Shown: positions 41,387-49,293 of the stretch, piece after piece
Layout of the letters: every line of letters begins with the position of its first letter
How positions within the stretch are numbered: position 1 is the first letter of the stretch
Assembly (NCBI GenBank): GCA_002344975.1
Contig: DDUV01000011.1
Coordinates: 1-60,477 of the forward strand
Length of the DNA stretch: 60,477 nt
Source of the DNA: Saprospiraceae bacterium UBA2329
Lineage (GTDB): Bacteria > Bacteroidota > Bacteroidia > Chitinophagales > Saprospiraceae
Direction of reading: 5' to 3'
The notes under the pieces: model-generated
Told to the model about the DNA's origin: nothing
Databases searched by the model: none
The model's input: only the letters and a program-made list of their open reading frames with translations
Position numbers and translations under genes: made by a program

Positions 41387-44300
41387 GCCTCCAATTTCTG
41401 ATATTCCGACTCGTATTATCTGCAACATGCTGCATGTTGCTCGGTACTGCGCAGGCGCAATCGGTCTGGTCGAATCAGCGCAGCCGACTGCTGGAAATCA
41501 GAAACGGCTGTTATGAATTGGACAGCCTCACGGTGATTCCTGCTTCGGTGGTTTTGAAAAATCCCGCCACTGGAGAGCGCGTTGGCAGCTTGTTGTATCG
41601 CATCGCCGACAACCAGATTTGCTTCTCCCGCTCCGACACTTCCGCGCTGTCGCTTCGCATTGATTTTCGCGTGCTGCCCTACCGCCTGGGCGCGGCGCTG
41701 TTTCGCATAGACAGCAGCAGCTTAGTACCTCCCGAAGACCGCATCCTTCGCACCGCAACGTATAATCCTTATGCCGCATCGGGGCCGGCCGGGTTGGGTT
41801 TTGGGGGCTTGCAATACAACGGCAGTTTTGCGCGCGGCCTTTCCTTCGGCAACAGCCAGGATTTGGTGCTCAATTCCAATTTCAACCTGCAAATGGCAGG
41901 CCGCCTCGGCGACGGGTTGGAAATCGTGGCCGCCATCACCGACGAAAACATTCCCCTGCAACCGGAAGGCAACACCCGACAACTGCGCGAATTCGACCGC
42001 GTTTTTGTGCAACTCAGCAAAGGCAAGGGCAAGCTTGTGGCCGGCGACTACGACCTGCTGCGACCGCAGAGTTATTTTATGAATTATTTCAAGCGGCTCC
42101 AGGGCTTGTCCTTTCGCATAGAATCGCAGGATGCCGGCAAAGGGCTGTGGCGCGGAGATGCGGCTCTGGCCATCTCGCGGGGGCAGTTTGCCCGCAATCT
42201 GATTGCGCAACAGGAAGGCAATCAGGGGCCGTACCGGCTGCGGGGCAATGCCGGCGAACTGTTCATCATCGTGCTGGCGGGCACCGAAAAGGTATGGCTC
42301 GACGGCCGCCTGATGGAGCGCGGCATTGAAACGGATTACGTCATTGACTACAATCGCGGCGAGATCACCTTCACCAACAAACGCCTCATTACCAAAGACA
42401 GCCGCATCATTGTGGAATTTGAGTACGCCGATCAGGGCTACCTGCGCAGCCTGTATGCTTTCAACGCCGAATATGTGCGCCCCAAAAGTCGCCTTTACGC
42501 CAATGTTTTCAGTCAGCAGGACAGCCGCACCTCCACCGGCATCAGCCCGCTCAGCGCGGAACAACGCAGCGTCCTCCGCAATGCCGGCGACGATTTTACC
42601 ACCGCCGTCAGTTCCGGCATAGACAGCATTGCAGAGTTTTTGCCCTTTCGGGCGCAATACCGCCTGACCGATACCCTAAGCATCTGCGGGGAACGTGATA
42701 CTGTGCTGGTTTTCAGCACCGATCCGGCATTGGCCCGATACACCGCGCGGTTTTCATTTGTGGGGCAGGGGCGCGGAAATTATGTGCTTGATCCCACCCT
42801 GACCGCCAACGAACGCGTGTATCGCTGGGTAGAACCCGACCCGCTCAACTGCCTCCCGCGCGGCGACTACGAACCGGTGGTACAACTCACGGCGCCCCAA
42901 CAACAGCAACTCTTTACCCTCGGCGCCGAGCAGCGCTTTTCCAAACAATCCCTGTGGCGCACCGAATTGGCCCTCAGCCGCAAAGACCTCAATCGCTTCT
43001 CCGATTTAGATAACAAGGACGACCTCGGCACGGCGCTGTTTTCTTCGCTCCGGCATCAGTTGCCCCTCGGCAAAAATGCTACCGACACCTCCGGAACCCG
43101 CCTCGAACTGGCCGCCGATTACGAGTGGGTGCAGCGCCATTTCAAGGCATTGAACCCTTACCGTTCGCCGGAATTTCAGCGCGACTGGAGCCTGACCGAC
43201 ATTCAGGGCTTGGGCAATGTGCAGGCGGCTACCGAAAATCTGGGGCGGGCCAATTTGGCGTTTCGGCGTTCCGGCTGGGGCGTTTTGCAGTATGGTTTCG
43301 CGGCCTTTTTGCGCGGCAGCGTCTATCGCGGATCGCGGCACACGGCGCAATTGGACCTGCTGCGCAAGGGCTGGGAGATGAAAGCAGAGGGCAGTTGGTT
43401 AGAGGCCGTCAATGCCGGGCAGCGCAACAGCTTTGTGCGGCCGCGCCTTCGTTTGAGCCGTAGTTTTGAAAAATTAGGCGGCTGGCGGGCCGGCATTTAT
43501 GCAGAACGCGAGCGCAACGAACGCCGCCTGCTGAGCGCCGACACCCTGGAGGCCAACAGTTTTTTTTACGATCTCCAAAAAGCATTTATCGAAAGCCCGG
43601 CCGGGAAAGAAAACTTCGTACTCGGTGCGCATTTTCAACGGCGGCAAGATTACGCGCCCGCCGGCGCCGATTTTGTGCGCAATACCCGCGCCACCGAACT
43701 CAACCTCAACGGCAGCCGCAATATTCGCAGGGTGCTGCAATGGGCCGGCAATTTCACCTGGCGCCGCTTGGAAGTACAAGACCCTGCCAGAACCACCCAA
43801 CAGCCCGCTGAAACTTTTCTGGCCCGCACCGACCTCGGCATCACCCTCTGGAAAGGGGCCTTCCGTTCCAACACGACCTACGAAATCGGCTCCGGGCAGG
43901 AACCGCGCCTGGAGTTTACCTACATTCGGGTGCGGCAGGGCGAAGGCACCCACATCTGGCTCGACTCGCTGAACAACAACGACGGCATCATACAGCCCAA
44001 CGAAATGGAGCCTGCGCCGTTTTCCGATCTGGCCGATTTTGTGCGCGTGCCCACGGTGAGCAACGAATTCATTCGCGCCGATTATGTAAATTTGCTGCAA
44101 AGCTGGCAGTTGGAGCCGCGCGCAATATGGTTTAATACCAAAGGTTGGAAGCAGTTTTTGAGCAAATTTGCCCTCCAGTCTTCCATCAAAACGGGGCAGC
44201 GCACCCGATCCGCTCCCGGCGTACAAACCTGGAACCCGCTGCAATGGAACATCCCCGACACGGCTTTGGTGGCAGGTAATGCAGCCACGCGGCACCTCTT

Positions 44301-44922
44301 GTTTTTCAATCGGGCGCACCCCAAATGGGATTTGCAGGCAGGCATTTCAGACGTGTGGAACAAAACCGTGCAAACCACCGGATTTGAAGACCGCCGCAAC
44401 CGGGAGCAGTTTTTGAGGGGCCGCCTCAATCTGTCGAAGCCCTTCAGCGCTTTGGCCACAGCCACCTGGAGCCGGCGCAGCAGCGATTCGGAGTTTTTCA
44501 ACAACCGCGATTTCGATATTGCCGGTTTTGCACTGGAACCGCAACTCAATTGGCAGCCCGCGCGGCAGTTCCGGCTCACGGCCCGCTACAAGTTTCAAAC
44601 AGATTTCAACCAACTGCCCGGCGGCGGCGAGCAGTCGGAGCGGCACGACCTCAGCGCGGAAACAGCCTTCAACAAAGCGGGAGCCTGGGCTTTGCGCAGC
44701 CGGTTTTCGTACATCCGGGTGGCATTTGATGGGGCTGCCAATTCACCGGTGGGATTCGCCATCCTCAATGGCCTGCAACGCGGTAACAACTGGTTGTGGA
44801 ACATCGGCTTAGACCGGCAATTGGCCAAAAATCTCCAACTCAGCATTCAATACGAGGGGCGACAAACCGGCGCGGGCCGGATGGTGCATGTGGGCAGGGC
44901 GAGCGTAGGGGCGGTGTTTTGA
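41383..44922 (+). CDS. Large predicted outer-membrane beta-barrel protein of unknown family
   Basis: A 1179-residue protein with a signal peptide (~1-26, ending GTAQAQ). The N-terminal ~150 residues are a small soluble domain. From ~150 it is strand-rich, with MAGRLGDGLEIVAAITDENI and VWLDGRLMERGIETDYVIDYN. A GEITFTNKRLITKDSRIIVEFEY block is also visible, similar to blocks in SprA-like and other large Bacteroidota outer-membrane proteins. The rest is many alternating strands ending in VHVGRASVGAVF. The start is TTG at 41383, overlapping the stop of the small lipoprotein gene; the signal peptide fits this start. It is followed by a run of nine G residues. A secretion or assembly role is possible but not shown. 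Confidence 0.8.
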   Translation: MSLQFLIFRLVLSATCCMLLGTAQAQSVWSNQRSRLLEIRNGCYELDSLTVIPASVVLKNPATGERVGSLLYRIADNQICFSRSDTSALSLRIDFRVLPYRLGAALFRIDSSSLVPPEDRILRTATYNPYAASGPAGLGFGGLQYNGSFARGLSFGNSQDLVLNSNFNLQMAGRLGDGLEIVAAITDENIPLQPEGNTRQLREFDRVFVQLSKGKGKLVAGDYDLLRPQSYFMNYFKRLQGLSFRIESQDAGKGLWRGDAALAISRGQFARNLIAQQEGNQGPYRLRGNAGELFIIVLAGTEKVWLDGRLMERGIETDYVIDYNRGEITFTNKRLITKDSRIIVEFEYADQGYLRSLYAFNAEYVRPKSRLYANVFSQQDSRTSTGISPLSAEQRSVLRNAGDDFTTAVSSGIDSIAEFLPFRAQYRLTDTLSICGERDTVLVFSTDPALARYTARFSFVGQGRGNYVLDPTLTANERVYRWVEPDPLNCLPRGDYEPVVQLTAPQQQQLFTLGAEQRFSKQSLWRTELALSRKDLNRFSDLDNKDDLGTALFSSLRHQLPLGKNATDTSGTRLELAADYEWVQRHFKALNPYRSPEFQRDWSLTDIQGLGNVQAATENLGRANLAFRRSGWGVLQYGFAAFLRGSVYRGSRHTAQLDLLRKGWEMKAEGSWLEAVNAGQRNSFVRPRLRLSRSFEKLGGWRAGIYAERERNERRLLSADTLEANSFFYDLQKAFIESPAGKENFVLGAHFQRRQDYAPAGADFVRNTRATELNLNGSRNIRRVLQWAGNFTWRRLEVQDPARTTQQPAETFLARTDLGITLWKGAFRSNTTYEIGSGQEPRLEFTYIRVRQGEGTHIWLDSLNNNDGIIQPNEMEPAPFSDLADFVRVPTVSNEFIRADYVNLLQSWQLEPRAIWFNTKGWKQFLSKFALQSSIKTGQRTRSAPGVQTWNPLQWNIPDTALVAGNAATRHLLFFNRAHPKWDLQAGISDVWNKTVQTTGFEDRRNREQFLRGRLNLSKPFSALATATWSRRSSDSEFFNNRDFDIAGFALEPQLNWQPARQFRLTARYKFQTDFNQLPGGGEQSERHDLSAETAFNKAGAWALRSRFSYIRVAFDGAANSPVGFAILNGLQRGNNWLWNIGLDRQLAKNLQLSIQYEGRQTGAGRMVHVGRASVGAVF

Positions 44923-44955
44923 GGGGGGGGGATTATCTGAGCAGTGATAACCAGA

Positions 44956-46083
44956 TCACTCGACTGCGGGGTCAATGAACAAATAATGGCTGCCTGTCTG
45001 GAATCCCAAAAGTATGCTTTGCCAATCTGGCCTGCCTGTGAAATGAAAGGTTTTCGTCTCGCCCACTGAAATCAGTACAGAAGATTCGGGTGTTGGGGTT
45101 AAAACAATCTGCTCCCCATTTTGAAGCATAAACGCTGAAATATCCGTGCCGTTAAAAAGCCTTGAATGGCGCCCCTCGTTTGAAATGGAACATTTCAAAA
45201 CATCATTTTCTATTTCCAGCAGCAAAACCAAAGTACGCCAGATTTTGGGTTCTCCCAGATTTGCCCACTCCACTGTTTCATGGTCGGTTCCTAAAAGCCT
45301 TCTGCAAATATCATCCACATTGGTAAACGGATTGGTCAAAAATGGTTTGCTGGGGTCATGGGAAACTTTGTTTCTCAGCCATGCAGCGTTGGTGCAAGCC
45401 GTTTGGAACATGGTCGGTTCAATCAGGTTTTTAAAAAATGCTCGATTTGATTCGTCAAAATGTTTAGTTGAACCTTCCAGATACCCATTCATACGCAACC
45501 TGCCTGCCACGCAGCGCTCGCCCCGACAATCACCGTCGTGTTGGTCGGAGCCGCAATTCAAGTAGCGGCCATTCTCGCTTTTACATTCTGATTTTACAAA
45601 TGCTGTCAGATTTCTCTCAAAATGGAGTAAAATCCAATGTTCAAAGGCGATGCTTGAAAAAGCGATGTTTACTTTTTTACCTTCAATACGTTCTTCGGCA
45701 AGTTGAAAGGCTTCCTCATGTCCCGGGTGCCCATCTCGGTCGAAAACGGCCCAAACCTCTTCAAATACATTGTCTTTCAGGCCGTTTCGGGCGGCTTTTA
45801 CAAAATTGACGGGCGTTTGTCTGTGGTTGAATCTACGCTCCGTTTCATCTGCATCTTCTTCTACGGGGACGGCTTTCAATTGTCTGCGCGGACGTGGAGA
45901 TTTATGAGCGGGGAACGCTTTGACCGGTTCATCGTCTTGTTCGCTTCTGGGTTTAGGCTCGATGGTAATGGCATCCCAAACACCTATTTCGAGCGATTTT
46001 TGCTTCAGCAGAGCAAAATAGTCTGGTTCAGTCACACTGCCCTCGCAGACCAGCAATAGGTTCCTGCGGAGTTTTTTAGCCAT
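44956..46083 (-). CDS. rloB: RloB-like TOPRIM protein (AbiL-type effector) with Cys/His cluster
   Basis: A 375-residue protein. The RloB core has LLLVCEGSVTEPDYF (Glu14) and VWAVFDRDG (Asp115, Asp117), the acidic set of a TOPRIM-like nuclease fold. Residues ~167-191 hold Cys167, Cys177, His182, Cys186 and Cys191, a likely metal-binding insertion. The last ~100 residues are beta-rich (KCSISNEG, ISAFMLQNG, LISVGETKTFHF) and are not part of the usual ~180-200-residue RloB core. It overlaps the RloA gene by 8 bp. In AbiL-type systems the ATPase senses phage infection and the RloB subunit acts as effector, probably on nucleic acid; this is family knowledge, not shown here. Confidence 0.88.
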   Translation of the reverse strand: MAKKLRRNLLLVCEGSVTEPDYFALLKQKSLEIGVWDAITIEPKPRSEQDDEPVKAFPAHKSPRPRRQLKAVPVEEDADETERRFNHRQTPVNFVKAARNGLKDNVFEEVWAVFDRDGHPGHEEAFQLAEERIEGKKVNIAFSSIAFEHWILLHFERNLTAFVKSECKSENGRYLNCGSDQHDGDCRGERCVAGRLRMNGYLEGSTKHFDESNRAFFKNLIEPTMFQTACTNAAWLRNKVSHDPSKPFLTNPFTNVDDICRRLLGTDHETVEWANLGEPKIWRTLVLLLEIENDVLKCSISNEGRHSRLFNGTDISAFMLQNGEQIVLTPTPESSVLISVGETKTFHFTGRPDWQSILLGFQTGSHYLFIDPAVE

Positions 46084-47356
46084 GACTGAAAATAGTTTCT
46101 ATGTCCTTGAGATTAGGCAAACCACCGAATTTCCCAGCCATGTACCATTTGTCAAAAGGCACATCTTCCCGAACACCCTCAAAATCCTGGGCGGAGTACA
46201 GCTCGGTTTCCCCCAACTTGTTCTTCTCTGCAAACCAGATTTGGTCGGTACGGAATAAATCGCGGTCAAGCAAGGTAACCTCGTGCGTTGCAAAAATGAG
46301 CTGAGCTTTACCCGGATTGGATTGCGGATTGGTGAACAGCATCACGAGGAATTTTGCCAATTTGGGATGCAGGCTGTTGTCCATTTCATCTACAACGAGT
46401 ACGCCGCCTTTTTCTAACTTTTCTAAAATCAGGCTGCCTCGCCAAAGAAGCGCTTTGGTGCCTTCGGATTCCTCCTCAAAGTCTATGGCCGCTATACCTG
46501 TTTTTTGGCTGGAGGCATCAAACACATTGTGTACGCTGAGAAAACTGACTTTCCGCATTGGAACAAGCGTTTTGCCGGCTTCATCAGGGGCGGTAACAGG
46601 CATTTGCACTTCTTCCTTCAAAATTCCAAGACTTTCTATTTGGGTGTCGGCCGCCCGGATCAATTTCTGTAATTTGGTAAAAGCAGGCTGCTCTTCGGCC
46701 TGGGTCAATCTTTCATAGTAGCCCGAACTTGTGGATAGCTTTCTGTCAAAATAGCTGATGGTTATATTTCTGAAATAAATGAATACCTGTGTAAGCAATT
46801 CATGCGGGTGCTCCCGACCAAACGTTGACAAAGCACTGTGATTTGAAAAAACATTCAATTCTTTATTGCCATAATCTTTTGCCAATTTAACTTTATGCAA
46901 AGCTCCATCAGATTGTGCTATCCTTTTGAAAATCTGCTTGGTCTGCCCTTTTGGGAAATGCTCCATTACCTCCTCTACTATTTGCATTTTTTCAAAAACT
47001 ATCCTGTATTTGAATTTTACGTTGTTCAATACAAAGACCAATTCAAACACAGTAGGCTTATCTGGGGTCTCTGGGGAGAATGCAAACGGGTCATATTGCC
47101 TGATGGACGAACCGGCGGATGCTCGTCGTAGTACTACCAACTCCTTCATTGCCCCCAATGCCCGAATCAAATTGCTTTTTCCAGATGCATTTGCCCCGTA
47201 AATCACCGCCGACTTGAGCAGCCGAACCGTATCGTTGCCGGGCAGCGCCATAGAAAACACATTGTCACCCTTGGCCTTTGACGATTCCGCGACCATCGAA
47301 AGCGTTTGCCGGTTCTTTATGGAGCGAAAATTTTCAACTGAAAATTCAAGTATCAT
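46076..47356 (-). CDS. rloA: RloA-like AAA_15 ATPase (AbiL-type sensor)
   Basis: A 426-residue SMC/ABC-like ATPase. It opens with MILEFSVENFRSIKNRQTL. Walker A GANASGKS is at 54-61. The signature-like SEGTKALL is at ~297-304 and Walker B VLVVDEMD at 319-326. A switch histidine is in FATHEVTLLD. The order matches the AAA_15/AAA_21 family used as sensor ATPases in AbiL, PARIS and OLD-type defence. Its stop overlaps the rloB start by 8 bp, so the two form an operon. The 250 bp upstream are very AT-rich and promoter-like, unlike the flanking genes, consistent with acquisition as a unit. Confidence 0.9.
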   Translation of the reverse strand: MILEFSVENFRSIKNRQTLSMVAESSKAKGDNVFSMALPGNDTVRLLKSAVIYGANASGKSNLIRALGAMKELVVLRRASAGSSIRQYDPFAFSPETPDKPTVFELVFVLNNVKFKYRIVFEKMQIVEEVMEHFPKGQTKQIFKRIAQSDGALHKVKLAKDYGNKELNVFSNHSALSTFGREHPHELLTQVFIYFRNITISYFDRKLSTSSGYYERLTQAEEQPAFTKLQKLIRAADTQIESLGILKEEVQMPVTAPDEAGKTLVPMRKVSFLSVHNVFDASSQKTGIAAIDFEEESEGTKALLWRGSLILEKLEKGGVLVVDEMDNSLHPKLAKFLVMLFTNPQSNPGKAQLIFATHEVTLLDRDLFRTDQIWFAEKNKLGETELYSAQDFEGVREDVPFDKWYMAGKFGGLPNLKDIETIFSHG

Positions 47357-47607
47357 TTCAAAATAAGTTTATTTTTTGATAAATATTCGCAAATATTCAT
47401 ATAATATTTACAAAATTCAACCTAATTCTTTGCTTTTTTTTATTTTTTCTACAGCCGGGTTCAATTTGAATCAACCCCAATCAGGAAGTGAATGGGGCGG
47501 TGGTGTTTATGAATTGAAGTTTTTCTTTCAATCCTGACTGTTTTTAAATTCCCCCTCTTATCCACATACTGCCAGGCATCGCTCTCCCGGCCGACCGCCA
47601 TCCCTCC

Positions 47608-48495
47608 CTACTTCAACTTCTCCCTGAAAAACGCCACCGTCCGTTGCCATGCCAATTGGGCGGCTTCAAAATCATAGCGGGGTGTGGAATCGTTGTGAAA
47701 ACCGTGATTGACCCCGGGATAAAGGTGGGCGCTGTATTCTTTGTCGTTTGCCTGCAGCGCGGCGGCGTAGGCGGGCCAGCCTTCATTGACACGCGTATCA
47801 AGCCCCGCAAAGTGCAGCAGCAGCGGCGCTTTGATGGAAGGCACTTCCTCAGCAGGGGCCTGTCCCCCATAAAAAGGTACTGCGGCCATCAGGTCGGGTA
47901 TCCGCACCGCCATCATATTGGAGACCCAGCCGCCAAAGCAAAAACCGACTACGCCTACTTTGCCATTGCATTCGGGGTGGGTTTTCAGGTACTCAAATGC
48001 AGCGATAAAATCCTGCAACATTTCCTCCCTGTCCCTTTTGGCCTGTAATTCACGGCCTGCATCGTCGGTGCCGGGATAACCACCCAGAGGTGTCAGCGCA
48101 TCCGGGCCAATGGAAATAAAGCCCTCCAGAGCTGCCCGGCGGGCCACGTCTTCTATATGCGGATTGAGGCCCCTGTTTTCATGCACTACCACGATGCCGG
48201 GCAATTTACCCGTGTTCCCCTTGGGCCGGGAAAGCAGAGCCTTGATTTTGCCTCCGCCCTTGGGAGAATCATATTCCACATATTCCGAGTTGAGCCGCGG
48301 GTCGTTGGGCGCTACCTGAAGCGTTCCTTTATAGTCGGGCATGATAAAACCAAGAAGTGCGGGCACGGTCAAACCGCCCACAGCGAAGACACTGAGCTTT
48401 TCCATAAAATCCCTTCGATCCAGCCGGTTGTGGGCATAATCGTCATAAAGATCGAACACTTCCTGCCGGATATCTGCTTTATTGATTTTTTTCAT
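47608..48495 (-). CDS. Dienelactone hydrolase family protein with Tat-like signal
   Basis: A 295-residue alpha/beta hydrolase. The nucleophile is Cys186 in VVGFCFGGW, with Asp233 and His264 completing the triad. The family hydrolyses carboxymethylenebutenolide or related lactones and esters. The N-terminus contains RLDRRDFMEKLSVFAVGGLTV, a twin-arginine-like signal with a hydrophobic stretch to ~52, so the enzyme is probably exported. HENRGLNPHIEDVARR is a conserved oxyanion segment. I chose the start at 48493-48495 (MKKINKAD), 18 codons inside the longer frame. It is monocistronic downstream of the NTF2-like gene. Confidence 0.9.
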   Translation of the reverse strand: MKKINKADIRQEVFDLYDDYAHNRLDRRDFMEKLSVFAVGGLTVPALLGFIMPDYKGTLQVAPNDPRLNSEYVEYDSPKGGGKIKALLSRPKGNTGKLPGIVVVHENRGLNPHIEDVARRAALEGFISIGPDALTPLGGYPGTDDAGRELQAKRDREEMLQDFIAAFEYLKTHPECNGKVGVVGFCFGGWVSNMMAVRIPDLMAAVPFYGGQAPAEEVPSIKAPLLLHFAGLDTRVNEGWPAYAAALQANDKEYSAHLYPGVNHGFHNDSTPRYDFEAAQLAWQRTVAFFREKLK

Positions 48496-48605
48496 TGGAA
48501 CAAGATTTATCTGTACGGTTGATGGAGTCAGGTACATTAGGTGATGCAAATGAGTACTCCTTCAGATTGAAATTTTGTGCAAGATAGACATTTTAATGGC
48601 CTTGT

Positions 48606-49112
48606 TCATTTCAACGCATCCCACTCCGCTTTGGTGGCAGCAGATTTCTGATATTCCATCAGGCATACCCACTTGCGGCCCTTCTTCACCAGCAATGCTT
48701 CTAAATGCGTATAACTTTCTGAAAGGAGTTTGCCCGTGGCATCATGAGAAGTGAAATAGAAAATCCCGGTTTCATACGCTGTGGTTTCGCCGCCTATTCT
48801 TTGTGAAAAGCGAAACGAGACATGATCTATTTGCTTTCCTTCTTTGGTATCCATAAACCCCCGCTTCCAGCGGGCCAGTGCAGCGGTCATGGGTTCTGAA
48901 CGCTTGTTTTTTCCGGCAGTAGCCACCAACACGGCATTTTTTTGGCAAGTGGCTTTGTAGCCTTCAAAATCACCTTTTTTTACCGATCTGGATACCTCCG
49001 CCCAGTAGGTTCTGTTTATTTCAGCTATTCGCAAGGAGTCGGCCCGTGTTTGTGCCGGTGTTTGCAGAGCAAACAGGAATGACACGATGCAAAAAGGGAA
49101 AATCTTTTTCAT
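48606..49112 (-). CDS. NTF2-like (DUF4440-type) secreted protein
   Basis: A 168-residue protein with a signal peptide (MKKIFPFCIVSFLFALQTPAQ). The mature part has the NTF2-like cone fold: helix IAEINRTYWAEVSRSVKKGDFEGYKATCQ, strand AVLVATAGK, and ESYTHLEALLVKKGRKWVCLMEYQKS at the end. These proteins serve as small-molecule pockets or subunits; no active site can be named. Start at MKKIF is preferred; an ATG three codons earlier is also possible. It lies between the GH65 gene and the hydrolase gene on the same strand. Confidence 0.75.
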   Translation of the reverse strand: MKKIFPFCIVSFLFALQTPAQTRADSLRIAEINRTYWAEVSRSVKKGDFEGYKATCQKNAVLVATAGKNKRSEPMTAALARWKRGFMDTKEGKQIDHVSFRFSQRIGGETTAYETGIFYFTSHDATGKLLSESYTHLEALLVKKGRKWVCLMEYQKSAATKAEWDALK

Positions 49113-49200
49113 TTCCACCATTGATTTTTGTTTAAAGATGAAAACACTTATCGAGAAAAGTATGGTAAACGAAGCGACACAGCCGCCACCCGGCCCGTTG

Positions 49201-49251
49201 GTGAAGAGGTGAGGCGATGTGCCAAAAATGGCGGCAACATCACCCCTTCAC
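49201..49251. repeat. Dispersed palindrome, copy 3 (degenerate)
   Basis: GTGAAGAGGTGA (49201-49212) and TCACCCCTTCAC (49240-49251) pair with one mismatch around a 27-bp loop. It is related to the copies at 6352 and 12949. It lies downstream of the GH65 gene in that gene's direction of transcription, the same arrangement as at the other sites. Confidence 0.6.
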
Positions 49252-49293
49252 AAAACCCAGACTTGCAGGCTAACCGCAGAACGCGGCACTGCC

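Noticed and set aside
44923..44931. Run of nine G after the 1179-residue gene as a possible phase-variable tract
   Set aside because: It lies after the stop codon and before a convergent gene, so slippage would not change either reading frame or a visible promoter.
47567..47576. Single TTATCCACA as a replication origin site
   Set aside because: Only one perfect box with no cluster nearby; another lies inside the Fic gene, so single matches are expected by chance.
48157..48522. Plus-strand frame opposite the dienelactone hydrolase gene
   Set aside because: Overlaps the conserved hydrolase entirely and shows no domain or start signal.
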